64,000 nt of DNA. Source: Treponema sp. CETP13 (GTDB lineage: Bacteria > Spirochaetota > Spirochaetia > Treponematales > Treponemataceae). Under the pieces are notes generated by a model. That model made no database searches and had not been told where the DNA came from. It worked only from the letters and a program-made list of their open reading frames with translations. The position numbers and the translations under genes are program-made. Where the stretch lies: assembly GCA_001885315.1 (NCBI GenBank), contig MLPZ01000007.1, forward strand, positions 1 through 64,000, written 5' to 3'. This document shows positions 1-8,772 of this stretch, piece after piece. The number at the start of each line of letters is the position of its first letter. Position 1 is the first letter of the stretch.

Positions 1-434
1 TTACGTTTAAATAGGAGATGAGTTAAGATTTTCTACGCGAGTTTTAAACATATCTATCAATGGAAACGTATCGTTCAAGAAAACTCGATAGTGAAGGCGT
101 AGCCTGAGCGCCAAGTTGCAAACCTTTTTTCCTATATCTGCCTGCGGCGACTTTTACGCAGTAAAATGTCGATAGCAATCTCCGATTGCTACCTGCTACC
201 TTGTGGCGACTTTTGCGAAGCAAAATGTCGATAGCAATCTCCGATTGCTACCAACTTCCTATAAGCCCCCCTGCGGCGACTTTTACGCAGTAAAATGTCG
301 ATAGCAATCTTTGATTGCTACCTGCTACCCTGTGGCGACTTTTGCGAAGCAAAACGTCGATAGCAATCTTTGATTGCTACCAACTCCAGAGAAAGCTGTG
401 CTTTCTCCGAACCTTATTTTTTATTTAAACGTAA
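1..434. repeat. Hairpin-repeat array A with 13-bp terminal inverted repeat
   Basis: No gene is visible in this stretch. Four copies of a double hairpin start at about 146, 205, 275 and 334, arranged as two dimers 129 bp apart. Each copy has a first stem (CGACTTTTAC/GTAAAA-T-GTCG or CGACTTTTGC/GCAAAA-T-GTCG) followed by a second stem TAGCAATC-NNN-GATTGCTA. The first stem differs between copies by paired changes that keep it base-paired. Further hairpins lie at about 38-90 (CGAGTTTT...AAAACTCG) and 390-412 (AGAAAGC/GCTTTCT). TTACGTTTAAATA at 1-13 is the exact reverse complement of 422-434, and a near-direct repeat (TTTAAATAGGAGATGAGTTA at 6-25, one swap at 463-482) also brackets the array. The window edge cuts whatever lies upstream. 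Confidence 0.85.
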
Positions 435-435
435 T

Positions 436-462
436 AAGCTCACATTAGTGAGCTTTATTGTT
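436..462 (+). terminator. Rho-independent terminator
   Basis: Perfect 8-bp stem AAGCTCAC/GTGAGCTT with ATTA loop, followed by a T-rich run. It probably ends the transcript of the gene upstream of the window, so array A would lie in that gene's 3' untranslated region. Confidence 0.7.
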
Positions 463-511
463 TTTAAATAGAGGATGAGTTATTGTTTAATAAATTATTT
501 ACTAGTATAGT

Positions 512-546
512 TTGCTAATTTTTTATGTCTGTTCTATACTTAGAAT
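512..546 (+). promoter_or_regulatory. Promoter of the ybaK-like gene, leaderless type
   Basis: TTGCTA at 512-517, 17-bp spacer, TATACT at 535-540, then only 6 nt (TAGAAT) before the ATG at 547. No Shine-Dalgarno sequence is present, so the transcript would start at or next to the start codon. Confidence 0.65.
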
Positions 547-1038
547 ATGAGTATAAAAAAGACAAATGCTATGCGAATTTTAGATAAACTTAATATTATA
601 TATGAAGTTATTGAATATGATGATAATATTGAACACAAATTAGAGCTTGGAGCTGCAGAAAGAGTTGCAGGAAAGGTTGGGGTAAATCCAGGACAAGTTT
701 TTAAAACAATTGTTATGAAAGCCGATACTAATGAAATTTTAGTATTTTGTCAAAATGCTTTACATAAGATTAATTTAAAAAAAGCTCGTTCTGTTGCTGG
801 GGTAAAAACTCTTGAATCTGTAAAACCTGAAAACTTACAATGTATTACAGGGTATATTAGAGGAGGGTGTTCGCCTATTGGGATGCGTAAATTGTATCGT
901 ACTTTTATAGATAACAGTGCTTCCAATTATGATGCTATTTTTATTAGTGGTGGTCGTCGAGGTATTCAGATTAAATTAAATCCAAATGATTTAATAAGTG
1001 TAGTTGATGCTGAATTTTGTGATCTAATTTTAGAATAG
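547..1038 (+). CDS. ybaK: YbaK/EbsC-type aminoacyl-tRNA deacylase
   Basis: A 163-residue single-domain protein of the YbaK/EbsC/ProX family, which removes cysteine mischarged on tRNA-Pro (and sometimes tRNA-Cys) and so protects translation fidelity in the cytoplasm. Visible family signatures are the N-terminal segment reading AMRILDKLNIIYEVIEY, the VFKTIVMKAD strand (the catalytic Lys region), the substrate-pocket segment GYIRGGCSPIGMRK near residues 103-116, and ISGGRRGIQIKLNPNDL near 137-153. Its length is typical of the family. The start is set by a -10 box 6 nt upstream rather than a ribosome binding site. It is followed after 20 bp by a small membrane-protein gene with its own Shine-Dalgarno. 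The exact tRNA specificity is inferred from the family only. Confidence 0.9.
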   Translation: MSIKKTNAMRILDKLNIIYEVIEYDDNIEHKLELGAAERVAGKVGVNPGQVFKTIVMKADTNEILVFCQNALHKINLKKARSVAGVKTLESVKPENLQCITGYIRGGCSPIGMRKLYRTFIDNSASNYDAIFISGGRRGIQIKLNPNDLISVVDAEFCDLILE

Positions 1039-1058
1039 AAGTTAAAGGAGAACTTAAA

Positions 1059-1478
1059 ATGAGTACAACTCAACTTGGAATACTTCTGGCTATTTTTTTT
1101 GTAATTGCGATTATATTTCGCATTTTTCGGTTAAAAAAAGATAAAAACAAAGAAGAAATTCCTTCAGAAAATACACTTGATGATCCTATGCAGGATTTAT
1201 TTTTTAAAAAAGTCTCTAATGGGCATGAGAAAATTCATTTTTTAGATATTAGTGGATCCAGTGCTTTGCAAAATATAATAATATTAAAAAACTTGTTTCA
1301 ATCTGAAAATATACCGTATTATTCTGAATTTGAAAGATTTAACGCAGTGTATGGAGGAATTGTTACTAGTATAAAGTTTTATATTCTTAAAGACGATTAT
1401 GCTAATGCAATACAGCTGGTCAATAAATACAAAGAGACTTCTCCTAATAGTATTAAGGTAATAGAACATGATATTTAA
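1059..1478 (+). CDS. Small single-pass membrane protein, unknown function
   Basis: A 139-residue protein with one N-terminal membrane helix (about residues 5-23, LGILLAIFFVIAIIFRIF), a charged linker, and a C-terminal alpha/beta domain of about 80 residues ending in FYILKDDYANAIQLVNKYKE. That ending resembles the small ligand-binding-like domains annotated as DUF2007 (signal-transducing) proteins, but the match is by eye and weak. AAAGGAG lies 9-15 bp before the ATG. The last codons overlap the next gene (alpha/beta hydrolase) by 11 bp, so the two are probably translationally coupled. No catalytic motif is evident. Confidence 0.75.
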   Translation: MSTTQLGILLAIFFVIAIIFRIFRLKKDKNKEEIPSENTLDDPMQDLFFKKVSNGHEKIHFLDISGSSALQNIIILKNLFQSENIPYYSEFERFNAVYGGIVTSIKFYILKDDYANAIQLVNKYKETSPNSIKVIEHDI

Positions 1479-2400
1479 GATTTTGCTTATTCTACTTATA
1501 CTTATTATTTTATATTCTGTTATTACTGCTTTTGCTTTCATTAATATTGCATTAATACGAAAAAAAAAATCTCATCCAATTTTAACTACAGAAGGCCCTC
1601 GTTCTTTATATGCCCAAAAAATGAAAGAGAGTGCTGATTGGTTTTTAGCCCAAAATCCAAAGAAAGTATCGATTACTTCTTTTGATGGCTTAAAATTACA
1701 TGCATATTATCTACCTGTAGAAAATGCGAAAGGTACAATTTTAATGATGCATGGTTATCATAGTTCTGGTTTACGAGATTTTGCATGCATCTATGAGTTT
1801 TTTCATAATCAAGGGTATTCTGTTTTATTACCTGATCAACGGGCACATGGATTAAGTGAGGGAAATTTTTTAACCTTTGGAGTTCGGGAACGCTATGATT
1901 GTCACGATTGGATTAAATGGTTAAACAGTTTGGCTACACAAAGTGAACTTACGCCTATTTGGTTGATGGGAATCTCTATGGGAAGTGCTACTGTCATGTA
2001 TACAACTGGGTTTGATTTACCAAAAAATGTAAAAGGCGTTATTGCAGATTGTGGATATACTCGTCCTCGTGAAATGATTAAACTTTCTGTTTTTCGAGAT
2101 TATCATATTATCACATGGACAATGTTGCCAGTTGCAAATATTATGACTAAACTATTTTGTGGGTTTGGAATGAAGGATGCTTCGACTAAAAAAGCTTTTT
2201 CTAAGAATAAATTACCAATTTTGTTTGTTCATGGAGTTAACGATGCTTATGTTCCCTATGAAATGTCCCTTAAAAATTATTCATTTTGCAAAGCGCCAAA
2301 AGAAATGCTTACAACTCAGGCTGTGCATGCTTTGAGTTTTGTAACAGTCCCCGATTTATATAAAAAAACAATGGAATCATTTATGCAAAAAAATGGATAA
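1468..2400 (+). CDS. Membrane-anchored alpha/beta hydrolase
   Basis: A 310-residue serine hydrolase with an N-terminal membrane helix (about residues 3-27) followed by an alpha/beta hydrolase domain. The oxyanion-hole region reads MMHGYHSSG (about 91-99), the nucleophile elbow is GISMGS (the G-x-S-x-G motif), and the acid and histidine are likely the Asp of HGVNDAY and the His of AVHALSF near the C-terminus. The family (YqkD/FrsA-like, often called peptidase S9-type hydrolase) is known, but its substrate is not predictable here. The domain would sit at the inner membrane. It overlaps the preceding small membrane-protein gene and is followed by a strong terminator, so the two or three genes from 547 form a short unit. 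Confidence 0.85.
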   Translation: MIFKILLILLILIILYSVITAFAFINIALIRKKKSHPILTTEGPRSLYAQKMKESADWFLAQNPKKVSITSFDGLKLHAYYLPVENAKGTILMMHGYHSSGLRDFACIYEFFHNQGYSVLLPDQRAHGLSEGNFLTFGVRERYDCHDWIKWLNSLATQSELTPIWLMGISMGSATVMYTTGFDLPKNVKGVIADCGYTRPREMIKLSVFRDYHIITWTMLPVANIMTKLFCGFGMKDASTKKAFSKNKLPILFVHGVNDAYVPYEMSLKNYSFCKAPKEMLTTQAVHALSFVTVPDLYKKTMESFMQKNG

Positions 2401-2410
2401 GAGTTCTTTG

Positions 2411-2462
2411 AAAAAAAGACTGTTCCAAAACACATTATAGTGTATTTGAAACAGTCTTTTTT
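2411..2462 (+). terminator. Rho-independent terminator
   Basis: Long stem AAAAGACTGTT...AACAGTCTTTT, extended imperfectly through CCAAAACAC and TAGTGTATTTG, with A- and T-runs on both sides, so it could act in both directions between the hydrolase and the minus-strand exported protein. Confidence 0.85.
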
Positions 2463-2517
2463 ATGCATTCACACATGTAATAAATAAGTATTATATGTGT
2501 AAGATTTTAAGCCTTAT

Positions 2518-2991
2518 TTATTCTCCATATACACAAATGCGTGATGCTTCTAAAGTTATTGTTCCTGTATCAAAAGCTTCAACTGTAATCCATTGGTCAA
2601 TTTTAACGTCACTTAAAGATATTAGATGTTCCTCTATGAGGTCTGCTTTTCTTGGTTTAGAAAAATCAGGAACCCCTTTTTTGTGGGCTTCAATTCTTTC
2701 TTTACGCAATATTTCTTTTTCTTCTTCTGTGGGAGCTAAAACTATCTTTGTTAATGGATTTATACTTACGGAAATTATATCACCATCTGCATTTTCAAGA
2801 GTAAGGGAATCATCTGAAATAGATGTTACAATTCCCATTACATTAACATGTGCAAATCTTCCTTTAGCGGAAGGAACCCCTTTTGGATTAGGATCGGAAA
2901 ACTTTTTTTCTCCGGCAAAAGCACTTGTTGTTCCAAGAATTAGAATAATTGCCGAAATAGCTGTACTTTTTTTTAGTAGTAATTTGTTCAT
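2518..2991 (-). CDS. Exported protein, DUF5666-like beta domain (tentative)
   Basis: The chosen ATG gives about 157 residues, with a classic signal peptide (KK, then hydrophobic AISAIILILG, cleavage near AFA-G). The mature part is a short beta-rich domain (VNVMGIVTSISDDSLTLENADGD, a typical metal- or ligand-free OB-like opening seen in DUF5666-type proteins) followed by a lysine/glutamate-rich helix and a second beta strand set ending in WITVEAFDTGTITLEASRI. A start two codons upstream (GTG) is possible, but the GAGGTG ribosome binding site fits the ATG at 2991 with 5-nt spacing. It stands alone, divergent from the two-component locus. Function is unknown; it is probably a periplasmic protein. 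Confidence 0.75.
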   Translation of the reverse strand: MNKLLLKKSTAISAIILILGTTSAFAGEKKFSDPNPKGVPSAKGRFAHVNVMGIVTSISDDSLTLENADGDIISVSINPLTKIVLAPTEEEKEILRKERIEAHKKGVPDFSKPRKADLIEEHLISLSDVKIDQWITVEAFDTGTITLEASRICVYGE

Positions 2992-3156
2992 AAACACCTC
3001 TTTATCAATTAGATTGGTTTTTATGAAGTTCTAATTGATAATGCAAGTATACTCTTCTTATCTGTTCCAAATCATTAGAAAGATTTTAGAACAAGATTAA
3101 AAATTTTTAATATTGTTTTAATAGTTAAAAATCATAATATACTTTATATTTTAGAT

Positions 3157-3696
3157 ATGAAAAAAAAATTTCTTTGGATTGCAACTTTTTTACTAGCAAT
3201 ATCTTTAGTTTTAGTGAGCATAAATATAATAAACCGTAATTCTCAGAAAAGTACACTTCTAACTAGATTTGCGTGGATTCCGTCTAGAACTCAAAATATA
3301 AGTCGTTCTAGAAATATAATTCAAGGCAAAATTCCAAAGATGCATAGTTTTAAATTGCAATCTTTGATTATTACGCAAAAAGAAAATTCAGTATATGTAA
3401 GTGGGAAATTTATAGGAGGAATTGTAAATCCTTATTTACTTAAAAAAAATTTTACAATTAATGATATTCCCTTATTACAGTCAGATAAAATTCAATACAA
3501 TAAAAAAGGAACTATGTTTCGTATATTTTTAAATTCGGAAATGGCGAGAAAAATCATTGAAAGTAATGAGTTTTCAATAGGTTTAAGAAATGTAAGATCA
3601 CTAAAAAATGAGCCACTTATAAATGAAGAAATTAAAAATATCGAGATTAATCAACTATACATATTTAAGGAGGACGGGACGTGGTACAAATATTAG
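3157..3696 (+). CDS. Membrane-anchored periplasmic protein linked to a two-component system
   Basis: A 179-residue protein with an N-terminal signal-anchor (about residues 3-26, FLWIATFLLAISLVLVSINI) and an otherwise basic, beta-rich extracytoplasmic domain that I do not recognise. Its 3' end overlaps the response-regulator start by 16 bp, so it is the first gene of a three-gene unit with an OmpR-type regulator and its sensor kinase. This position suggests an accessory sensor or an output protein of that system, which is inference from context only. A TATATT box lies 6 nt before the ATG and a TATACT box 13 nt before it; no Shine-Dalgarno is seen. Confidence 0.7.
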   Translation: MKKKFLWIATFLLAISLVLVSINIINRNSQKSTLLTRFAWIPSRTQNISRSRNIIQGKIPKMHSFKLQSLIITQKENSVYVSGKFIGGIVNPYLLKKNFTINDIPLLQSDKIQYNKKGTMFRIFLNSEMARKIIESNEFSIGLRNVRSLKNEPLINEEIKNIEINQLYIFKEDGTWYKY

Positions 3697-4358
3697 TAAT
3701 CGAAGATGATGAGGGTATATGCAGTTTTTTACAAGTAGAACTCGAACATGAAGAGTTTTCAGTACAGGTTGCTAATACAGGCCGTCAAGGGATAGAAAAA
3801 TTTTCAGAAGCTACAAAAAACGGGAACCCTGTCGATCTAATTTTACTCGATGTAATGCTACCAGAATTAAATGGTTTTGAGGTTTTACGAAGGATAAGAA
3901 AGGTTTCTACAGTTCCTGTTATTATGTTAACGGCAAGAAGCGAAACATATGATAAAGTGTCTGGTTTGGATTCTGGGGCCGATGATTATTTGACAAAACC
4001 GTTTGAAATAGAAGAATTACTTGCTCGTATTCGTACTATTTTAAGGCGGATGAAACCTTCTTTGACTGTAAGGGGGCTTTCATTGAATACTGCAAGTATG
4101 GAAGTTGAAATAAATGGAGACATAATATCGTTGTCAAAGACGGAGTTTTTAGTTTTGAAATTATTACTAGAACATAAAAATACTGTTTTAACTAGAGATA
4201 AAATTATTTCTGAAGTTTGGGGAACCAATCACTATATTGAAGAAAATTCTGTTGACGTATATGTTCGTTATTTGCGTAGTAAAATTGATGATTTTGTGGG
4301 AGAGGAGTTTATAACAACAGTTCGAGGATCGGGATATATAATAAAGGATGTTTTATAA
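3681..4358 (+). CDS. OmpR/PhoB-family response regulator
   Basis: A 225-residue two-domain regulator. The receiver domain (about 1-118) shows the acidic pair in VIEDDEG, the phospho-acceptor Asp in LILLDVMLP, the Thr of MLTARSE and the Lys of YLTKPFEIEEL. The C-terminal winged helix (about 128-222) carries the OmpR-type signatures LSKTEFLVLKLLLEH, LTRDKIISEVWG and VDVYVRYLRSKID, ending in VRGSGYII. It would bind DNA as a phosphorylated dimer. The GTG start is supported by AAGGAGG 7 nt upstream. It overlaps the upstream membrane-protein gene by 16 bp and the kinase gene by 1 bp, so the cognate kinase is the next gene. Target genes are unknown. Confidence 0.92.
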   Translation: MVQILVIEDDEGICSFLQVELEHEEFSVQVANTGRQGIEKFSEATKNGNPVDLILLDVMLPELNGFEVLRRIRKVSTVPVIMLTARSETYDKVSGLDSGADDYLTKPFEIEELLARIRTILRRMKPSLTVRGLSLNTASMEVEINGDIISLSKTEFLVLKLLLEHKNTVLTRDKIISEVWGTNHYIEENSVDVYVRYLRSKIDDFVGEEFITTVRGSGYIIKDVL

Positions 4359-5962
4359 TGAAATTATACCCTTCTGTTGCGATAAAAATAGCAGCAATAT
4401 TTGCTTTAAGTATAGCTGCTGTTGTTATGCTATTTTCAGCTTCTGCAACCATTTTAATGCGACAAACTGTTGTGCATCAACAAAACAATGAAATTCAGTT
4501 TTTTGCAAACAAAATAGCTATGGAATGGAGTGTTAGTGAAAATGATAATGTCCGTTTTGAGAATAATTTAAATATTCCTTATTATCTTTCTTATACCGTT
4601 TTTTCTCAGAAAGATTCTGAGGTTACGGTTTTGAGTTCGAATAATCAGTTTTTACCAGTTTTTGCAGATACAGATGGAAAAATTTTAAAATATACGGATG
4701 AAGATTACTTTATTGATGGACGACTTGCTTTATTGTATTTTGTTACTTCTGTAAATGAGGCTGTTGAATTGCCTAAAAAGAACGAAATCCCAGATCCTCT
4801 CGGTGCTGAAATAAATGAGGGCGGACGAAATAACACGGATAGAGGTTTTTCAAATAAGATTTATAATAATCGCCCTAATATACTTTTTTTAACAAAACCT
4901 ACACAATTTGATTTTAATAATGTTTTTGTTCAAGTTTCTATTGATGTAGATCGAGATACTTCGAAAAGAATGATAAATACTATGCCATTAATTTTTTTAA
5001 TTGCTGCTATTCCGTTACTTATTTTGTCTTTTTTACTTGCCTTGTATTTTGTACGCCGTTTATTAAAACCAGTAAGTGATATGACTCTTATGGCTCAGAA
5101 AATAGGGAGCGAAAATTTGGATGCTCATTTACCACGGAACCAAAGCGGAGATGAATTTGATATATTAGCAAAAACATTTAATGAACTTTTTGAACGCTTA
5201 GACGCAGATTTTAAGCGTGAACGGCAGTTTACCAGTGATGTTTCACATGAGTTAAAAACCCCATTAGCAGTTATTTCAGGACATGCAAATATGCTTAGGC
5301 GTTGGGGAAAGGATGATCCAGAGCAACTATCAAAATCGATTAAAACAATTACTGCAGAAAGTAAAAATATGCAAAGTATTATTGAAAATTTATTAGAACT
5401 TTCTCATGTAGAAAATGGCCAGATTTCGGTCAAAATGAGCTCGATTGCGGTTCGTCCACTTTTTGAGCGGTTGGCTAATGAGGTTCAAGTTTTTGCTCCT
5501 GAGGTTCATATTGAGATAGATGTACCCAAAGAATTAAATAACATATCTGTTGTTGCTGATGAGAATATGCTTCATGAAGTACTTACTATTTTGTTAACAA
5601 ATAGTGTTCGTTATTCTAAAGAACCTGCACATATTATCTTAAGTATTATTTCATTAGAGTCTATTGGTAATAATAATGAGATAACAAATGCAAATTTCCC
5701 TATTGGATTGCGCGTAACTGATGACGGTTGTGGTGTTTCTTCGGAGGCATTACCTCATATATTTGAGCGTTTTTATCGTGAAGATGCAGCACACACTCGA
5801 AATGTAAAAACAGTAAAGAGTGGCACTTCCGGAAGTGGATTAGGGCTAGCAATTGCAAAGGCTCTTATAAGTGTTATGAATGCTCAAATAGATGTAGAAT
5901 CACCTCTTTCGAGTTCTGGGGGAACTTGTGTAACTTTAAAGTTTAGTGAATATACACTTTAA
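4358..5962 (+). CDS. Sensor histidine kinase (HAMP, HisKA, HATPase)
   Basis: A 534-residue inner-membrane kinase. A first membrane helix spans about residues 8-35; an extracytoplasmic sensor of about 170 residues follows; the second helix is near 208-232 (LIFLIAAIPLLILSFLLALY). HAMP then precedes the H-box FTSDVSHELKTPLAVI with the phospho-acceptor His, the N-box (VLTILLTNSVRYS), DDGCG and the G2 box SGSGLGLAIAKAL. The sensor domain has no recognised fold by eye. It partners the OmpR-type regulator immediately upstream (1-bp overlap). It converges on thioredoxin reductase with only 5 bp between stops. The stimulus is unknown. Confidence 0.92.
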   Translation: MKLYPSVAIKIAAIFALSIAAVVMLFSASATILMRQTVVHQQNNEIQFFANKIAMEWSVSENDNVRFENNLNIPYYLSYTVFSQKDSEVTVLSSNNQFLPVFADTDGKILKYTDEDYFIDGRLALLYFVTSVNEAVELPKKNEIPDPLGAEINEGGRNNTDRGFSNKIYNNRPNILFLTKPTQFDFNNVFVQVSIDVDRDTSKRMINTMPLIFLIAAIPLLILSFLLALYFVRRLLKPVSDMTLMAQKIGSENLDAHLPRNQSGDEFDILAKTFNELFERLDADFKRERQFTSDVSHELKTPLAVISGHANMLRRWGKDDPEQLSKSIKTITAESKNMQSIIENLLELSHVENGQISVKMSSIAVRPLFERLANEVQVFAPEVHIEIDVPKELNNISVVADENMLHEVLTILLTNSVRYSKEPAHIILSIISLESIGNNNEITNANFPIGLRVTDDGCGVSSEALPHIFERFYREDAAHTRNVKTVKSGTSGSGLGLAIAKALISVMNAQIDVESPLSSSGGTCVTLKFSEYTL

Positions 5963-5967
5963 AAATA

Positions 5968-6978
5968 TTAGTTCTTTTTCTGTGCTTTTATTTTATTAAG
6001 TTCTCTTACCATTGCGCTACCTGCTATAGCTCCATCACTTACAGCTTTAGAAACCTGTAAAAAGCCACCTGTTGAGTCACCTGCAGCGTATATTCCTGGA
6101 ATATTAGTTTTAAAATCGTGTTTGACAACAAGAGATGAGCTATTAGGTCCTTCTCCTGTTTGAAGTCCTAGATGTGCAGCAAAAGAAGCGGCTCCTGCAG
6201 TTCCGAGTGCTATAAAAATCCCTTGTACAGGACGATTTCTGCATGCAAATTCGACTCCGTTTTTTGCATCTGGGGCTGTTGCAATACTGCAAACTATGCC
6301 ACCTTCCGAGGCGGGGGCTGTTCCATTTATTGAATGAATGTTGTCTGTATTAACCGGTACATCGGGAGGCAACATTTCTTTTACGCCTTCTTCTAGTTGT
6401 TTTCCGTTGGTGTATAAGGTAATGTCTTTTGTAAGATTGTATAAATAATTAAGCTCGTTTGCAGCAAAAGCTCCATTGCCAATAACAGCTAGAGTTTTAC
6501 CTTTATAAAAGAAACCATCACAGGTTGCACAAAAACTAATACCGTGTCCTTTATATTCTTCAAATCCAGGAATCTTTAAGCCTGTTCTTTCTTTTCCTGT
6601 GGCAATAAGAATTAATGAAGAAGTAAATTCTATTTCTTCTGTTGATGCCTCATTCTCCGATGTCCTTTTTGCTACTTTTACTGTGAAATTCGCGTTTGTT
6701 TTTGGATGAGGAGGATATAGCATTTCTGTTGCGGTTACTTCGGCTGTAAGGACAGTAACTCCAAGTTTTTTTGCTTGTTCAACGCCTTGTTTAGCTAGTT
6801 CGATGCCTGAGAGAGGTTTCTCCAAACCATAGTAATTATCAATACTGTGTGCTTTTTCTAATGATCCAAAATCTTTTCCTATAACCAGTACATCTTTTTT
6901 TGCTCGTACAAGATATAGAGAGGCACTAATACCTGCTGGGCCTTTTCCAATAATAATAGCATCATAATGTTTTTTCAT
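5968..6978 (-). CDS. trxB: Thioredoxin reductase-like FAD/NAD(P) oxidoreductase
   Basis: A 336-residue pyridine-nucleotide disulfide oxidoreductase, length as expected for low-molecular-weight thioredoxin reductase. Visible: the N-terminal FAD Rossmann motif GKGPAGISASLYL (variant of GxGxxG), the redox-active pair in FCATCDGFF (CxxC), the NAD(P) motif VIGNGAFAANEL, and the C-terminal FAD motif GIYAAGDSTGG. The enzyme passes electrons from NAD(P)H through FAD to thioredoxin or a related carrier. VIGNGAFAA lacks the strict GGGxxA form, so the nicotinamide cofactor preference is uncertain. The GAGGAAAAGTT ribosome binding site supports the ATG. No partner thioredoxin gene is in the window. Confidence 0.88.
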   Translation of the reverse strand: MKKHYDAIIIGKGPAGISASLYLVRAKKDVLVIGKDFGSLEKAHSIDNYYGLEKPLSGIELAKQGVEQAKKLGVTVLTAEVTATEMLYPPHPKTNANFTVKVAKRTSENEASTEEIEFTSSLILIATGKERTGLKIPGFEEYKGHGISFCATCDGFFYKGKTLAVIGNGAFAANELNYLYNLTKDITLYTNGKQLEEGVKEMLPPDVPVNTDNIHSINGTAPASEGGIVCSIATAPDAKNGVEFACRNRPVQGIFIALGTAGAASFAAHLGLQTGEGPNSSSLVVKHDFKTNIPGIYAAGDSTGGFLQVSKAVSDGAIAGSAMVRELNKIKAQKKN

Positions 6979-7163
6979 AACTTTTCCTCTTTATTTTGGA
7001 TTGTAAGTTTTTCACTCACCGTTTTTGTTTAATATACTATATAATATATACTACATTTTTTATAATTTTTATGGAACAATATCACTAAGTGTGGTACGTT
7101 TTCTGTAGTATAAAAGAATACATTGATTAGTATAATTAAATGCTAATATAAAAAGGTACAAAG

Positions 7164-8765
7164 TTGAGTAAAATTAATACTGATATGCATCGAATCCTCA
7201 AAGAGCGTTTTAATCATGACACCTTTCGTCCTGGTCAATCTGATATTATTTCTTCGGTATTGTCAGGAACAGATACGCTTGCTGTTCTTCCTACAGGTGG
7301 TGGAAAATCATTGTGTTATCAGTTGCCAGCTCTTATGTTTAAAGGGCTCACGATTGTTGTTTCTCCTCTAATTGCATTAATGCAGGATCAAGTAGATTCT
7401 CTTCATAATGCGGGAATAGAAGCCTTATTACTTAATTCTGCACTTGATTGGGATACCTATTGTGTTAATATGGATCTTGTTCGAAGTGGAGTTGTAAAAC
7501 TTTTGTTTTGTGCTCCAGAAACGTTATCTACAGGACGAATGCAGGATCTTTTGGCGGGAATTGAAGTTTCTTGTTTGGCAATCGATGAAGCACATTGTAT
7601 TTCTGAATGGGGGCATGATTTTCGACCTGATTATAATTCTCTTTCAACTATTCGAAATTTATTTCCTAAAGCTGTTTGTCTTGCTCTTACAGCTACAGCA
7701 ACTCCAAAAGTTAGAAAAGATATAAAAGATTCACTTGGCTTAAAAAATTGTACCGAATTTGTCGGATCTTTTAATCGGCCTAATATTTTTTTAGAAGTAA
7801 CTCCTAAATGGCGTAAAAAAGAAGGTGGAGCTAATCTTCAGGTTGAACAGTTTTTAGAAGAACATATGAATGAGAGTGGCATTATATATTGTTTTTCACG
7901 CAAACAAGTCGATGAACTTTCGGCATATTTAAAGCGTAAACATTTTTTTGTATTGCCCTATCATGCTGGTTTGTCGAGTGAGAAACGCGAAAAAAATCAA
8001 CAAAAATTTATATGCGGTAAAGTGGATATTATTGTTGCCACCGTTGCTTTTGGAATGGGGATTAATAAAAGTGATGTACGTTTTGTATTGCATTATGATT
8101 TGCCAAAAAGTTTAGAACAATATTACCAAGAAATAGGTCGGGCAGGGCGTGATGGTAAACCAGCTCATGCTTTGTTGCTTTATACATATGCAGACACTAG
8201 AAAAATAAATTTTTTTATCGACGAAAAATCTGGAGTTGAATATGATTCTGCAAAAGAACAACTTCGAGGCATGATTGAATATTGCGAAAGTAAGGGATGT
8301 CGTCGAAAAGTTTTACTTGCTCATTTTGGTGAGAAATATGAATCTTACGAATCAGAAACGACAAAAGATAGTAAACAAAGTGGATGTCGTAGTTGTGATA
8401 TTTGTATGGGGGGTAAAAGTGTTAATGTAGATGTGACCATTCCTGTACAAAAGCTTTTGTCATGCATTATTAGAACAAATGAGCGCTATGGAGCGGGATA
8501 TGTTATTGATGTATTGCTTGGTAGTCGTCAAAAACGAATTATAGAAAATAAACATAACAAATTAAGTACTTGGGGAATTGGAAAAGAGTATAGTAAAGAT
8601 GATTGGTTTCAAATTGTCCAACTTTTAATAGAAGAGGGGTTTTTGCGTAAAAGTTCAGATTATAATGTGCTTTCTCTTACTCAAGATGCTCGGGATTCCT
8701 TATCCGAAAGAGCTATAGTTATGTTGCCCTTTGTTCCAAGTGGCAAAACTGGTGGCCTTAAATAG
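7164..8765 (+). CDS. recQ: ATP-dependent DNA helicase RecQ (short form)
   Basis: A 533-residue superfamily-2 3'-5' helicase for repair and recombination intermediates. Motifs in order: FRPGQSDII (Q-motif/0), TGGGKSLCYQLPA (Walker A), VVSPLIALMQDQV (Ia), DEAHCISEWGHDFRPDY (Walker B plus the RecQ aromatic loop), LTATATP (III), CFSRKQVDEL (IV), TVAFGMGINKSDVRFVLHYDLP (V) and QEIGRAGRDG (VI). A zinc module (C-x-x-x-G-C-R-R and CRSCDIC) and an RQC winged helix follow. There is no HRDC domain, so it is shorter than E. coli RecQ (about 610). The TTG start has AAAAAGG 7 nt upstream; an ATG seven codons later is an alternative. Confidence 0.93.
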   Translation: MSKINTDMHRILKERFNHDTFRPGQSDIISSVLSGTDTLAVLPTGGGKSLCYQLPALMFKGLTIVVSPLIALMQDQVDSLHNAGIEALLLNSALDWDTYCVNMDLVRSGVVKLLFCAPETLSTGRMQDLLAGIEVSCLAIDEAHCISEWGHDFRPDYNSLSTIRNLFPKAVCLALTATATPKVRKDIKDSLGLKNCTEFVGSFNRPNIFLEVTPKWRKKEGGANLQVEQFLEEHMNESGIIYCFSRKQVDELSAYLKRKHFFVLPYHAGLSSEKREKNQQKFICGKVDIIVATVAFGMGINKSDVRFVLHYDLPKSLEQYYQEIGRAGRDGKPAHALLLYTYADTRKINFFIDEKSGVEYDSAKEQLRGMIEYCESKGCRRKVLLAHFGEKYESYESETTKDSKQSGCRSCDICMGGKSVNVDVTIPVQKLLSCIIRTNERYGAGYVIDVLLGSRQKRIIENKHNKLSTWGIGKEYSKDDWFQIVQLLIEEGFLRKSSDYNVLSLTQDARDSLSERAIVMLPFVPSGKTGGLK

Positions 8766-8772
8766 TATGGTG

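Noticed and set aside
146-385. Array A as a CRISPR array
   Set aside because: The repeats are hairpins in a row without unique spacers, and no cas gene is in the window.
2495-3034. 179-codon plus-strand frame opposite the exported protein
   Set aside because: The minus-strand product has a signal peptide and ribosome binding site; the plus frame has neither and is a shadow.
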